64,000 nt of DNA from Hemibagrus wyckioides (Eukaryota; Chordata; Actinopteri; Siluriformes; Bagridae), in contig NC_080734.1 in NCBI RefSeq assembly GCF_019097595.1, positions 11,932,392 to 11,996,391 on the forward strand, read 5' to 3'. Both the position numbers and the translations under genes were made by a program. The notes under the pieces were generated by a model, which was not told the DNA's origin, searched no databases, and saw only the letters and a program-made list of their open reading frames with translations. How positions within the stretch are numbered: the stretch's first letter is position 1; each line of letters begins with the position of its first letter. Shown here one piece after another: positions 1 through 11,818 of the stretch.

Positions 1-150
1 GCCCCACCTCAAAACTTACAGGACTTAAAGGATCTGCTGCTAACATCTTGGTGCCAGATACTACAGCAGACCTTCAGGGATCTAGTGGAGTCAATGTCTC
101 CACGGGTCAGGACTGGTTTGGCAGCAAAAGGGGGACCAACACAATATTAG
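1..150 (+). CDS. Tc1-like transposase, C-terminal fragment (runs off window)
   Basis: Reading frame 1 is open from the first base to a TAG at 148-150, giving 49 residues that end with LAAKGGPTQY. That ending is the typical C-terminus of fish Tc1/mariner (IS630 superfamily, DD34E) transposases, which cut and paste the element at TA dinucleotides in the nucleus. No stop or frameshift is visible in the part seen. The catalytic DDE residues lie upstream, outside the window, so whether the whole gene is intact cannot be judged. The frame ends directly before the terminal inverted repeat, as expected. Most genomic copies of such elements are dead, so this is probably part of a pseudogene. Confidence 0.7.
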   Translation, partial: APPQNLQDLKDLLLTSWCQILQQTFRDLVESMSPRVRTGLAAKGGPTQY

Positions 151-186
151 GCTGGTGGTCATAATGTTATGGCTGATCGGTGTATA
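1..186 (+). mobile_element. Tc1/mariner transposon, 3' end (Tc1-B family)
   Basis: This is the right end of a Tc1-like DNA transposon whose remainder lies left of the window. It holds the last part of the transposase frame (1-150) followed by a short 3' end with the terminal inverted repeat (about 151-186, containing GGTCATAATGTTATGGCTGA and ending GTGTATA). The same 3' terminus, including GGCAGCAAAAGGGGGACCAA, recurs at 23070-23138 and 25995-26063, so at least three copies of this family are present. Full-length members are about 1.2-1.3 kb from family knowledge. Confidence 0.85.
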
Positions 187-1606
187 CTTGAAAATGGTGT
201 AAAATAGTGTGCATGTATGTGATTTGGAATGTACCTAATGAAGGTGCAGCCATCTCTAGCAACTAGAATGATTTTATTTCTTTGTTCAGATTGATGGAAT
301 TTTGATCTATAGACCCCTCCTCCAAAATTCTGAAGATGGAACTCTAAATGAAGGCTGTAAGTAATATTAATAATGGTCATTTAGTTGTATTCCGAAGGTC
401 TAAATTTAGTATCACATTGCTATTTAAGTTAATTAAGTTCATTCATTTGGTTACTTCATTCCATTAACTTTACATAACTGCTTATCTGTATGTACAGCTC
501 CATGCTCAGAGAGAGAGAGAGAGAGAGAGAGAACATAAATAGGGCATCAGATGTAATATACAGGTGTGTGGCATCAACCATCACCCCCTAAATCATATCC
601 TCCTGCTGCTCTCCTGCAAAACCACACTCCCACCTGCTACACAGTGTAGGCGATATGAGGATTTGGGTGTTAGAGATATTTATATCCAAAAAAACACAAT
701 ATAGACACTGCATTCTGTATTGAACGCTGTTTACAAGACACGCTGGGTAAGATCTGCCTTAAATGAGGCGATGCTCAAGAAACAAAGCTCTACACTGTCA
801 CGTGATATTTAGAGGTCTTTTCAGAAAACTAGATGTAGGACAGGGTATTGCACTAAGGCACTACAACACATTTTACCCCTGTTACCACTGAAAACCTGCA
901 GCAGTGAAAGTCCATTCTATAATTTAATATCCATCCCTGGATGAAGCTACTCAAATCTAAATTAATTATTACTTGATACAATATTTTGAAGCAACACAAC
1001 AGAAAGGTCTTTTAGTTCCATTTATTATATGGAAATAGATGATGGAGCTGCAGTTCATAAGTTATCCGAAACAGACTTCACACTGAGCCCTTAAGTTTTT
1101 TTTTTTTTATAAAGATTCACAACATGTTCCTGTTCCTGCACAATACATAAAATACAACATGATGCATGATTTTTGTTCATTTTTCACTTTTGAACATTTA
1201 AGAGTGAAATAACTGTAAGTGACAATCCAGGTCTTACACTTCTAATAAAGACCTTGTGTCAAAGTGCATGATGTCAACAACTAGAGACTATGCATGTCCA
1301 CGGATCCCGATGAACACCATCATGATTAACTAAAGTAAAACCTGTCAAATTCTCTGTTCACAGGTCTGTAAAGTTAAAGCTGTTAAAGTTAAAACAATTC
1401 CTTGCGAGATGCACATAATTGCAAAACACAGTGGTCATAAAAGAGACAACACAGAAATAAGTACACAGACCTTAAGTTGGTTAAATAAAATGTAAAAAAA
1501 ATATCTGATTTGAATCACATTAAGATATGTTACAAAGTCACATCAAGTCTTCAGCAAGTCTGTTGTTAGTGGAACGCTATATTTTCTTGACTCCAGCACA
1601 TCCAAA
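187..1606. other. Non-coding stretch, nothing recognised
   Basis: AT-rich sequence with no long open frame in any direction and no recognised repeat. It contains only a (GA)n tract at 509-532 and short homopolymers. A 73-residue minus-strand frame at 159-380 overlaps the transposon end and has no coding character. Confidence 0.5.
509..532. repeat. (GA)n microsatellite
   Basis: About 12 uninterrupted GA units. Confidence 0.95.
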
Positions 1607-1952
1607 TGAAATCCATCCATCCATTGTCTATTCCTGCTTTATTCCTAATTAGAGTCACAGGGGTCTGTTGGAGCCTGTCCCAGCACACATTGGGCGAAAG
1701 GCAGGTCGCCAGTCCATCACAGGGCCACATACAGACAGACAACCACACACCCCTATGGGCAATTCACCAATTCAATTACCAATCCACCTAATGTACATGT
1801 ATTTGGACTGTGCACAGAGGCACAGGGAAGGTATGCAAACTCCACACAGAAAAGTGCACACAGCCCCTGCCTGTTCGAACCCAGGAGTCAAACCCAGGAC
1901 CTTCTTACTGTGAGGCAACAGTGCTAATCACTAAGCCAACGTGCTACCCCCA
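1607..1952 (-). repeat. Teleost SINE-like interspersed repeat, minus strand
   Basis: Read on the minus strand, this begins with a GGTAGCACGTTGGCTTAGTG-type head. It continues through a B-box-like GGGTTCGAAC (from bases 1874-1883), a TTTGCATACC segment and a body containing the reverse of AGTCCATCACAGGGCCACAT and TTGGGCGAAAGGCAGG. This order (head, CTCCACACAGAAAG block, 'lies within a fixed distance of mean' body, CATCCATCCATTGTC tail) matches a very abundant fish repeat with a tRNA-like head. It is degraded: the stretch after TATTTGGACTGTG is shortened. Short open frames inside it are not genes. Related fragments occur at 41338-41505, 43770-43998, 45326-45770 and 46431-46577. Confidence 0.7.
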
Positions 1953-4113
1953 AATGAAATCATCACAGTTAATTACCAAGTTGTTTATTGGCTGTTTTTA
2001 AATGCAGCCAAAAAAAGTGAAAAAAATGAATGCGGGTTTTAAACCATTGTGTGTCAAGTGGGATTGTGAAGTACTCATCAAATACGCCTGTATTTAAAAT
2101 GTCATTCAGATGAGTTCATCCTTCACAGATCACGTCAGATTTGTCATTTTGTTTCCGTTAGCAACGTGAACCAATCCACTTGTGAAGTGTAAAATTTTCC
2201 TTGAGAGATTTGCATGCAGATTGGTGTTGTCTTTGAGTTTACACTCACTGGTGACATCATGACACACCAGGGAAAAAAATGCTGGCAGTCACCCGCTGTT
2301 TTCTCAACGTATTTTCCACCTGTCTGGATATTTTTGTGTTTATCTTTTTCTTATTGTTTCTCATGCTTCCATACTTTTCAAATGTTAGTGATAATGCTTC
2401 ATGGAAGAAAGAAGCAGTTTCTACATCAGTTTTATTATATATTTTTAATGCATCAGACTGGTTATATTTATGTACAAATAAAAAATGTTCACTTTATGTT
2501 AGTAATATTTAGCAACATTTTTAGTATTTTAATCCAAATTTTTAATAATCGATTAAACTAAACAAATGAAAAGAGCCAAATTTCACCAACATTTTAATTG
2601 CAAATGGTGAATTTGGTGATTCAGGCAGTTTTGATTGCAAGCTGGAAATTGTGGCGCTTTGCTCGCGGTTTAGGCGATGTGACGAGTCAAAACACAAGAT
2701 GCTGAAAACTGGAGACACAGTTTTAATAATAAAACATTAACAAATAAATCTAGAACACTCAGAATACACACAAGGCAAGATGAGACAGGTGAAAAGCACA
2801 AAACATGAAGAAACGCTCAAGTGACAAGAACTAATAGACTGAGCTAAAGGGGAGGAAAGCAATGTACTTACAAGGAAGAAGAAAACAAAAGAATAACGAA
2901 ATCATGTGCGCATGAACTGATAACATGAATCATGAACTGATAACAAATGACACGCGAGCAGCTTTCACACCGAGAACTGCTGCTCTCACTCAATGAGAAT
3001 TTGTGACAAGCAACGAAAACACACCTGCTACAGCAGCAGATAGATTTTAAAATCTGTTTTTTATCTTCTGTGTATCTATTTTATACCTCTTACATATCAG
3101 ACGTGTTAAACTCAAACCTGTTATTAGTTACCCATGATAAACATCTTAATATTTTGGCTATTAGTTGTGTTTTGTCAACTCTGTTACCATTGCATGTATG
3201 CTTCAGGTTGATAAAAGATGTCATTGGTGTCATGCTAGAATCATTTCTGACTTCTGACCATGTATTTTAAAATGAAGTTATGGTTTGGTGCAGGCTGTAT
3301 GTTGCACTATAGTGTACCTTCCTCATTTTTGCCAGTGTCTGTTAATCTAAATCTTACTGTGAATTCTTCAAACTTAGCTAGCATCCTTTAGCTGTTCCAG
3401 TCTCCAGCTCTGTCATCTGTCTAGCTTTATTGACTGCCATTTCTTACTTTAGTGTCACTGTAACCTGTTGAAATACACTTTCTACCCACACAGCTTCTGC
3501 AATCAGTCCTAAAATTAGAAATGATTTCTGGGAGAGTTTTTGAACTTTAAGATGTAAAATACAATGAAGGAAGGTGACAGAGAGCAAGGGGGAAAATGCA
3601 AACATGTTTATTAATGTTTATTCTAGAATTTATTGTGCTGTCAGGATGGAGCGTTGTTTGAGAACTTGTCTAATCAGATTTCTGATCATGGATTTTTCCC
3701 CCCTATCTTTAAATTGAATTGTTCAACCTGAAAAGACATGATAAAGCCCAAGAAAATAAAGGAAAGAGCTTTGAAGTAGAGTAGATGTCACAGAGGGAAT
3801 TAACCTACATACCAGCTTTCACATCTTAAAATAATGCTTCTGCTATTCATAGCAGGCACACTGCTCTTGTCCAGTCAGCTGCTTTAAATAAGAAAAGCAG
3901 GGCTGAGTGTGCAGTAAGCAACCAAATGCTTCAGAAATAGGCTTTGTACAGACACAGTTTATTGCCTCCTTTTTTTTTAACCATTATATGTAGTGTAGAT
4001 CAAATGTCTAATCCACTAGAGCCAGGGGTTAAGTTGAGGGGTGTAGAGGAGTGTGGAGGAGCTCCAGCACTATCTTTGAACGTAGATCATAGCATGGCAT
4101 AATGATGATGGGT
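1953..4113. other. Non-coding stretch, no gene seen
   Basis: No supported exon. Part of it (about 2640-3010) contains AATAAA-like runs and a 14-bp direct repeat (CATGAACTGATAAC at 2911-2924 and 2931-2944). This could be a degenerate LTR or retroelement end on the minus strand, but I cannot name it. The 115-residue plus-strand frame at 2214-2561 is phenylalanine-rich, AT-driven and matches nothing I know. Confidence 0.4.
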
Positions 4114-4134
4114 ATAATAATAATAATAATAATA

Positions 4135-4176
<42 letters not shown>

Positions 4177-4196
4177 GTTATTGTTATTGTTGTTGT
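4114..4196. repeat. (AAT)n-(ATT)n palindromic microsatellite
   Basis: The tract switches from AAT units (4114 to about 4135) to ATT units (to about 4176), then to TTG/TTATTG variants. The two halves are complementary, so the tract is an imperfect palindrome. The poly-isoleucine frame read on the minus strand is an artefact of the repeat. Confidence 0.9.
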
Positions 4197-5073
4197 GTTC
4201 TTTCTTTTGAGGCAATTTTTCAACAGCTATGTATATACATTTCATTATTAAGAAATGTTTTTATTATATAAGTCTTTACTGCATGTTAAAAAGAATTTTT
4301 AAAAGTTATTTTCATATCGATTTGATACCAAAACTGACAGGAAAGCAAACCTGAAAATGTAACATCTAGCCATTCACTTGTATCTAGACACATTAAGATA
4401 ATGCATATGTTATATAATTAATCATTATATTATTATATTATCTAACCTTTTGGATCTCAATATAAAATTTTAAATTGAATGCGCTGCTCTAATATTCTCA
4501 ATACCCATGAAAGAAGCATGGCTTCAACTGCTAAATCCCAATTTAACCTCTGAATAGAGCTGTTTTTATTTAATCACTTATCATTAATGCACTGATAGTT
4601 CTCCACCAGGACTCCATTATTCTTTACTAATAAAAATCTAGACAGTGTGTTTTTTGAAAGCTGACGGGAAAGGAGTCTAGACTGTTAACTGGGTCAGTAG
4701 TTAATAGGCTGTAAGAGATGTGACAGTGGTGACATGTTATCATGTGAATACAATACTTTACACCCCTGAAATCTTTAAAATGAAGCAAACTGGATATTCA
4801 GAATTATTTCACTTCTGCACAGTAGAAAGCACAGTGCTAGCACAAGGAATTGTAGCATCACAATTTGCAGTCTTATTTCGAATAAAATATTTCTTACTGG
4901 TGATTACATACCACATAAAAAAAAACATATAACTACAATACTCACTATTTAGTATGCTAACTAGTTAGCAATTAAAGTAACGCAATTCAACTAACTGGCA
5001 TTATTTAGAAGTTTAATATTTATATATGGTCCTGTTTACACCAATTTGTCCATTTATTCAGGGGCTTTAGAAC
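4197..5073. other. AT-rich non-coding stretch
   Basis: No recognised repeat or exon. Short open frames such as 4720-4932 (+) have no identifiable domain. Confidence 0.4.
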
Positions 5074-5082
5074 GGGCGCTGG

Positions 5083-5093
5083 TGGCTCAGTGG
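5083..5093 (+). promoter_or_regulatory. Pol III A box of the SINE
   Basis: TGGCTCAGTGG fits the tRNA A-box consensus TRGYNNANNNG. Confidence 0.8.
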
Positions 5094-5124
5094 TGGGTTT
5101 CTCGCCTACCATGTGGAAGGCCCG

Positions 5125-5135
5125 GGTTCGAGTCC
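5125..5135 (+). promoter_or_regulatory. Pol III B box of the SINE
   Basis: GGTTCGAGTCC is an exact match to the B-box consensus GGTTCGANTCC. Confidence 0.85.
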
Positions 5136-5454
5136 CAGCCACTGGATGCAGTGCTGGTCCCTAACCCAGATAAAAAAATGGGAGGGTTGTGTCAGGAAGG
5201 GCATCCGGGATAAAACCTGTGCCAAGTTGTTGTGCGGACCAGTTGGTCTGCTGTGGCGACCCCTCATGCACGTAGGAAGCAGCCAAAAGATCAACAACTC
5301 AGTGGTTTTAGAAAGAAATTTCTAAAATAATGCCTTGTTCATAATTAAATTATATTTTATTTATTATTGCTCTTTTAACAGTAGGCATGAAAGCATAAAG
5401 CTTTACAGAAATCTGGCTATAGATTTAGATCCATATTGAGCCAGCTGGAAATGA

Positions 5455-5555
5455 TGAGGTGTCAAGGAACGACTGCTCTACGTGAGGAAGAATTCTTGAG
5501 AGTAACCAGACTCAAAATCGAACCTCTTCTCTGTGACACCGGATAGTAACAGATT
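5455..5555 (-). repeat. Fragment of a common teleost interspersed repeat
   Basis: On the plus strand it reads CAAGGAACGACTGCTCTACG ... TTCTTGAGAGTAACCAGACT ... GTGACACCGGATAGTAA. This is a degraded reverse copy of the repeat seen in better shape at 50690-50930 (plus) and 39506-39700 (minus). Confidence 0.6.
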
Positions 5556-7336
5556 AAAAATCATTATACTTCTAAAACAGTATACTATGAAGTTAAACAG
5601 TACTGAGAGTGTTGCATGGATATCCAGTATGAGCGTTATAGTCTTTATGATATATAACGCTACAGCAGCCGTTCAGGTCAATAAGCACGAGTCTATAGTA
5701 TCCAGGTGAGATTATGTTCTAAAGACAGGGTGAAAGTGTTTTGGGAATGTGCCGTCTTTTATGACCACCCACAGCAGCAGAAAGTGAGTGAGTGGCTTTG
5801 AAGTCGACTGTCATGTGTACTCGAACCTTCATAGAACACTTCACTCGAGCTGAAAAAGTCATGCTGCCCTTAAGATGATAACGGGGATTTAAACAAGAGG
5901 AGATGACGAGCCAGTAGAGTACAGGAATTTCAAGAGAAGGTACTGTATGGGTGTCATAGACTGTGTTTACACAGTGCAACTGAGATGCAATTTACACGGC
6001 CAGAGCTTTTAAATAAGGGCTTAAATGAGCATGCAAGTGCAAATGCAGCGCTTCAGCACATCATGTTTTTGCAGTTTGAAGAATGATGCTGGATTTTTCC
6101 TGCGGCACAAAAATGAAATGCTGTTGATGGTTTCTATTTAGACTTAAATATAAATCTTTACAAATGGATTTTCTTTGCTATTCTACAAACTTCTATATTT
6201 CAAAATGAAATTATGCAGCCTATCAAGAGTAACTAAAAACAAGTATATGAAAATTTGGGTATGTGCTTACAGATTGCTGGTTTCTTAGGAAGACTGGACT
6301 CAGCTCCAGTGCAAAATGCAAACCTCAGACACAGACAGCTGATTACATTTACAGTAAGTAGACACTGTTTACAAATGACATTTTCTTTTGGCAAAATTGG
6401 CTATTTATCTACATTTCTGCAATGCTACAAATTAAAAACGAGAACGTACCAACTACTTCGGAAACAGAAAGAGCAATGCTGTGCATGCTGATGTCGTTTT
6501 GACAATTTTGTCCTCATTAAAGCCTTACCCAATTAATTTGATGTTCAAAGAATGCTGACAAGCACCGTGTGAGACTGATGAAGAGGTGAAAGTATGCACA
6601 AGCCTACTGTAAACATCTGCTAGGAGAATAATAATGAGAAGAAGAAAAAGAAGAAAATTACATTATTTGCCAGTGTGTCACATTAAAACAATAATTCACC
6701 ATAATCTTACTGTATGAGGTGCAGTATTAATAACTGCACACTCAGGGCTTTTTATCAAATATTAATGATGATGGAAGCAACATTTAAAGCAATTATTTTG
6801 CATGAGCAGCACATGCTGGGAAAAACACAGCCACTGTGTGCCATGCTTCTCCATTTGTGCCATCAGAGCCAAAAATAGTAATGCAGCGCAATGTATTAAA
6901 TATGTGGCCTAAATGCACACACACACACACCTACTTTCTGCTTCCTGTGAGATGTGCCTAACACACTTACCTTAACATAACTTTATTTATTCCAAAAATA
7001 CGAGACCTCATTTATGGCATTTGTAACCAGAAAGTGTAAAACACGTATGCGGTCTAATATGTAAATCGCCTCTCATCACCCTTTGATCTGTAACTTTTTG
7101 CGCTCATACTGTGCTGGGACAGAGGAGCTTCTGCCAAACTGTCATTAAAACACATATGCGATCAGAGAGACTACACACTTACGACTTTGATATGAAAATG
7201 TGTACTAGTGTGTGCTCTCAGCAGTTGGAGCCTGCCAGCAGAATCAGCTTTGGCAAGAACAACAAATGAGGCATCTGGTGTGAAAATCAGAAGTGGAAGC
7301 TGATTCGTAAGTGTTTGTCAGATGGAAGAGTGGCTG
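5556..7336. other. Non-coding stretch, nothing recognised
   Basis: No exon or known repeat could be supported. A (CA)n run of six units lies near 6915. The part around 7085-7320 is less AT-rich and free of obvious repeats, so it may be unique sequence under constraint, but nothing in the sequence alone proves this. Confidence 0.4.
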
Positions 7337-7500
7337 CTTTTATTCACTTGGCAGACGCTTTTATTCAAAGTGACTTATAAGTGAGACAGAATCAAATCCA
7401 AACATTTGCTCATGGACACAACAGCGACTTGGCGGCACTGCTAGGATTTGAACTCCCAACCTTCCAGTACCTTGAAGAGAATCTTAAACACTAAGCTAAT
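7337..7500 (-). mobile_element. tRNA-derived SINE fragment, minus strand
   Basis: The plus strand starts with GGCAGACGCTTTTATTCAAA GTGACTTATAAGTGAGACAG, which is the reverse of the familiar CTTTGGATAAAAGCGTCTGCC 3' end. It continues to GGATTTGAACTCCCAACCTT (reverse of a B box) and CTAAGCTAATGAC (reverse of the tRNA-like start). Other remnants of this type lie at 14131-14275, 28866-28981 and 62765-62835. Box sequences have drifted. Confidence 0.65.
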
Positions 7501-9964
7501 GACTGAAAGTTTACACACAGAAATCACACAAGTATGTTTGTACGTTTTCTCCAACTCTGTCAAATTAGTTGGAGAATGTTGTTGGACAGCAACTTTTTAG
7601 GATTTTGAGTTGAATTTAAGTCTGAGCTTTGACTTGGATAGCAACAATTCGCTTATATTTTGCTTCATTTTAATAAGCGTCTTCATAACAACTTCATAGG
7701 CAGTTGCTTGGACATGTCACCAGGAGCCATTTCAGCTGTGAGACCTCCAAAATTGTATGTTCAAGTTTACAATTAGACACAAGTAGGTTTAAAATACACA
7801 GGTGCATGCTGCTTAATATATTTCTAAGCTCTCCAAAATTAAATATTAGTCCTAATTTGGAGGGCTAAAAGAAAAGAAAATTTAATCTAGTTCTCTAATA
7901 TACTTACATCGGTTATTGCAATACTATAAAAAGAGAAATAATCACTGGGGGTGAATACTTTCTGGAAGAATTGTAAATCTAGTTAGATGTGCACCATTCA
8001 GTGGAACCAATAAATAATATTTAAGTTATTAAAGAAACATCTAAAATATTAAAGCATGATGACTTACTGTGACTGAGTAGAAGGAATGGATGGATGGATG
8101 GATGGATGGATGGGCTGGTGAAAGATTAGATGGGTGTATAGATGAATGGAGGGATGGATGTGCTGAATGCTGAACAAATGTAAGATTTGTTGATAAATAA
8201 ATAAAAAATTTATTGATGGCAACAGGAAATCCATATTTTAGTTGGGGTTACAAAACTGCTATAAAATATATTCATGTAGTTATACAGAGAATAGCATAGA
8301 ATTTGATGGCCTCTTCTACGGTTGTCTTACTTGTTTCTGGTTGATTTGAGGAAAGTATAGTTTTGCAGCACTTCTATCACTGGAAAATCCTCGCTCAACT
8401 AGACCATCAGATAGTAGCTAAGGAGTTTTTAGCCAGAGGCAGAACTGAACACCCTGCTGTTCTAAACGGAAAAGACTGGCAGGCACATGACATGCTGTTA
8501 TGCTATGAAGATACAGAAGACGACATACACCTGTGTTCATTGTAGCCATATCTTGTGCTACTTCTTGACACTGGGCCAATATTTTGACGACTAACAATAA
8601 TGATATTTGATTTAAGACTTCCTCAGCTTCGTGCAAATTACTAATGACATGAATAAGCAATCAGCAGACCAATTCTAGTGTCCCTAGAGTGCAGATTGTC
8701 CCCCAGAATAATTTCTTACTATCTCTAGAACAGCTCATCATGGATTCTAGTGAATCCCCTCTGGATTTTGCCCTCCACTGAGTGGACAGGTTGTCTAGCC
8801 TGTCTCTCAGTACAAATGCAGTAGTATATGTTAAATAATTAATCACCCAGTGATGCATTGGACACATTTTCCCAAACTGTGATATAATTTTTCAGTGTAA
8901 TTCACCGAACCACTTCATTTTTGAATCTGCCATTTTAACCACTATTTATATACAATACATCCACAAGTAACCACAAGCACTGCTATATGTCAAGTGGCTA
9001 GAGATTATTTCCTCAGTTCTGAATTCCTATCATAATTCTGCACCAACTGTTAAGCAAAGATGATCTCGAGGGGAATTTAACCTGTCTATTATTTCTTTTT
9101 GGCTGCCAAACTGCCTGCTGTGAGAGAGGATACTATTCTTGACCTCTATTGTACTTCAGTCCTTTCGGCGTTTAAGAGAGCTCTGCTCTGTCGTGCTCTA
9201 ATCCTCCCGACATACCAGCAAATACCTCAGAACTTAACCTACAGTCAAAATGGTTATTGTCTACAGTGTGTGAAGAGTTTATTCAACTCTTTCAAAGTGT
9301 CATGTAATTCTTTAAGTGCAGCATGATTATATATTTCTATTAAAGCTGAAAATTCACAGCAGTGAGGAACAGTAGTTCTTAACAAATATTTCCCATTGGA
9401 AATAAATATTCTGTATACATAATTGCTGACAAGGATCGATCTGAAAACCGCTAACGATGTATCCAAATATACATCTCTACTGGAAAAGAGGAATATACAG
9501 CATAAAATAGTTGATAATAGGTTTTAGGTCATCCTCACTTACAGACACTGGAGCCATTTACACAATGAACCTTATTTTATGACAAAAATTCTCCTACGAG
9601 GCACTACATTTTCCTGAGAGATTGTACTAAGAATGTCTATTAAGGATTTCCAAAAAAAGCTGATTGGCTGCTGTGATAGAAATCTGCAAAGTAAACTCAG
9701 AAAAGAAATACTAATGCATGATGTTTTGTTTGTAGTATGAGCTTGAAGACATGAAAAACCGTTGTCCTGTTATTCATCCCACAATAACTGTCCAGTAATG
9801 TTTATGATTTGTCTGTAGTGACTTAAGAGTCACTAAAAATACCCTATGTACTCACAGGTTTAAGAGCTTTATTTTTTGGTTTATTTTCCCCATAAATCAT
9901 CTACTCTTAGTCTTAAGATGTTTGTGACTACTGCTGGTGATATGCACTACAGAATGATGCCCCC
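7501..9964. other. Non-coding stretch, no gene seen
   Basis: Apart from a GGAT microsatellite there is no recognised feature. Short open frames near 8363-8867 and 9099-9466 overlap one another on both strands. They lack domains, splice context or codon bias, and I treat them as chance. Confidence 0.4.
8087..8113. repeat. (GGAT)n microsatellite
   Basis: Six to seven GGAT units, followed by imperfect GATG-rich sequence to about 8160. Confidence 0.9.
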
Positions 9965-10870
9965 CTTTGCTATCCTTGACCCTGACCTGCTAATCTTGTC
10001 TCCACAATTCATCATGTCAGAAGCAGAGGTGAGAGCTGCTTTTGACAAGTAAGTAAAGGAAAGGCAGCTGGTCCTGATCACCTCTATCTGTCTACACTTT
10101 AGCACTTTAGTGCTAATGTTCTGCCGTCTGTCTTATAGTGAAGTCTTTAAAGAGGAACAGCTACATAGTTTTGAACTCATTTTACCAAACAGTATAAGTC
10201 TATAACTACATAAACTATACAAAATTTGCTATATAGTTTATGTAGTTATAGACTTTACTGTTTTATATGCTGTAAATATTGCCATCTAAATTTCAGTTGT
10301 AGTGCTGTGTTCACTGAATAGTCTTTTCACTTTTCTGTTTTAAAGTTAACTGTTTTAAACAGGACACAAAGCCAGTTATGTGGTTAGCTGTTCTCAATAA
10401 CCCAAATTCAGTGAATTTAGATAAACTGAGAAACACTTGTCATCACTAGAGGTTCAAATCGCTCCATGCCTCAGTGACTTCAGACCCATTACCCTCACTT
10501 CTTTTGACATAAAATCATTTGAGCACCTTTTCTTTCTGGCTAAAACTATGCAGATCACATGCTTACTGAACCAACAGATCTTCTGATCATACAGTCAGTC
10601 TGACATTGTATCATATTCTTCAACATTGAGAGTTTCTTCACAGACTCGAGACTAGCTGTTTTTCAGACTCCAAGGGGAATGTGGCACAGTTCCTGGATAT
10701 TGAATTTGCTAAGTAAGAGTCATGGTGAAAAATTAGCTCTTGTCAGTCAGTACTGGAAGTCCTCAAGGTTGGGTTTTAACCTAACTTAATTTCTGTTGAC
10801 TAACAGACACCTTGCACAAAATGGATTTTTTTTGCTGATGAAACCATAATTATTCATTCCTGACAAAGAT
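9965..10870 (+). pseudogene. LINE reverse transcriptase remnant (Rex/jockey-like), broken
   Basis: Pieces of a non-LTR retrotransposon reverse transcriptase lie in order on the plus strand, in shifting frames. GKAAGPDH is at 10058-10081 (the finger motif usually written KAAGPDGI). DFRPITLTS is at 10476-10502 (YRPI.LTS motif). A TGSPQG box is near 10752-10770 (normally GxPQGSxLSP). ADETIIIH is at 10834-10857, the relic of the catalytic YADD/FADD box with the second aspartate changed to glutamate. Several stops and frameshifts separate them. The segment between the first two motifs (about 10130-10440) is not LINE-like and contains a long hairpin, so something may have inserted there. The enzyme would have reverse-transcribed LINE RNA at nicked chromosomal targets; this copy is dead. 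Confidence 0.7.
10190..10260. repeat. Long perfect inverted repeat / hairpin
   Basis: Bases 10196-10219 are the exact reverse complement of 10232-10255 (24 of 24), with a 12-nt loop 10220-10231. Pairing continues for five more pairs outwards (CAGTA with TACTG) past a single bulged base. The stem is AT-rich (TATAACTACATAAACTA). The roughly 70-nt size is like an animal pre-miRNA, but also like a tiny palindromic MITE. Confidence 0.85.
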
Positions 10871-11818
10871 GGAGAGAAAATAGGAAATATTCAAGAAATA
10901 TATAATAATGATGAGAAGAAAAAGAAGAACTCTGAATGTTTAGGAGAAAAACAAAGAGTCTGTAGCACCTTGGAACATGCATATGTGCCCAAATAATGCT
11001 TTATGTAATCAGATATAAGATGTCATATAGAAATGACCACAGCTGGACTTGCAGAAAGAAGATTATGGCTGCTATTTATAAAGCTCAGACACCAGATCTG
11101 AATCCATCATTATCGTGTTGTGGGATTTGATGCCCTTGTGAATTGAAATTTGTTTTGTTTTCTAGTCACCATAACAAAATCTTAAATATGTAACAGTTCA
11201 TCTTTGCTTGATCAAAATATGTAAAGCGCTAGATAATTTCTGATTATGTTATAATTTTATGTCTTGCAGTACTGCCTGTGACCAGTGTTAAAGACTTAAA
11301 AGGCATTTAATGTTACCCCTTTTGGGAATATGAAACTGTAGAAGCTGTGACATTGGGTTACACGGATATCACACCAGGAATTTATAACATCATTCACGCC
11401 CCCTATTTGGAAATGACTGTTTTGATTCAGCTACCCATTTGCTGATGTGGTTCGCTGTTCATTACTAAGTCAGATCACGGCTTATTGGTTGATAGGGAAG
11501 GCTGGCAAGCCGATGCCAAACCTCTACACCCTCATGAGCCTTGAGAAAACAGCAGCTGAGCACTCGCCATCGTGTTAGTGCGTACAGGGCGATGAAATAT
11601 TTATAAGACCTATTGGCTTCAGAATTAAAGCCAGCTTCCAAGAATTTAATCTGCAGTTCACAAAAATGCCAAGGCTACCGGCAGCAACCAGGGAATACAA
11701 ATCACCTCCGCTTCTGTGAAAAATAACCAGGATTTTCAACACTTCATGCTTCATGCCATCCTATTTAGGTTGTGCTTAATACTGATATGATATATAAGGC
11801 ATGGCTCTGTTTCCTTTA
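10871..11818. other. Non-coding stretch; possible conserved element 11340-11720
   Basis: There is no gene. Bases 11340-11720 are more balanced in composition, lack known repeats and lack microsatellites, as vertebrate conserved non-coding elements often do. Only a cross-species alignment could decide. Confidence 0.25.

Larger units (their letters stand above)
5074..5300 (+). mobile_element. tRNA-derived SINE with intact Pol III boxes
   Basis: The head has a textbook internal RNA polymerase III promoter: A box TGGCTCAGTGG (5083-5093) and B box GGTTCGAGTCC (5125-5135), 42 bp start to start. A body follows with GTCAGGAAGGGCATCCGG (5190-5207) and TGCGGACC, CTGTGGCGACCCCTCATG and AGCAGCCAAAAGATCAACAAC. 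That 3' body is the shared LINE-type tail of a widespread fish SINE, which lets the RNA use a partner LINE's reverse transcriptase. The 7-mer TTTAGAA lies just before the head (5066-5072) and after the tail (5307-5313), a possible target-site duplication. Both B box and A box keep the consensus, so this copy is fairly young. Confidence 0.85.

Noticed and set aside
2640..3010. Possible LTR on the minus strand
   Set aside because: Style resembles a retroelement end, but no TG...CA boundaries, target duplication or coding neighbour were found.
8363..8867. Overlapping frames on both strands as a possible exon
   Set aside because: No splice signals, domain or codon preference could be identified, and frames exist on both strands equally.
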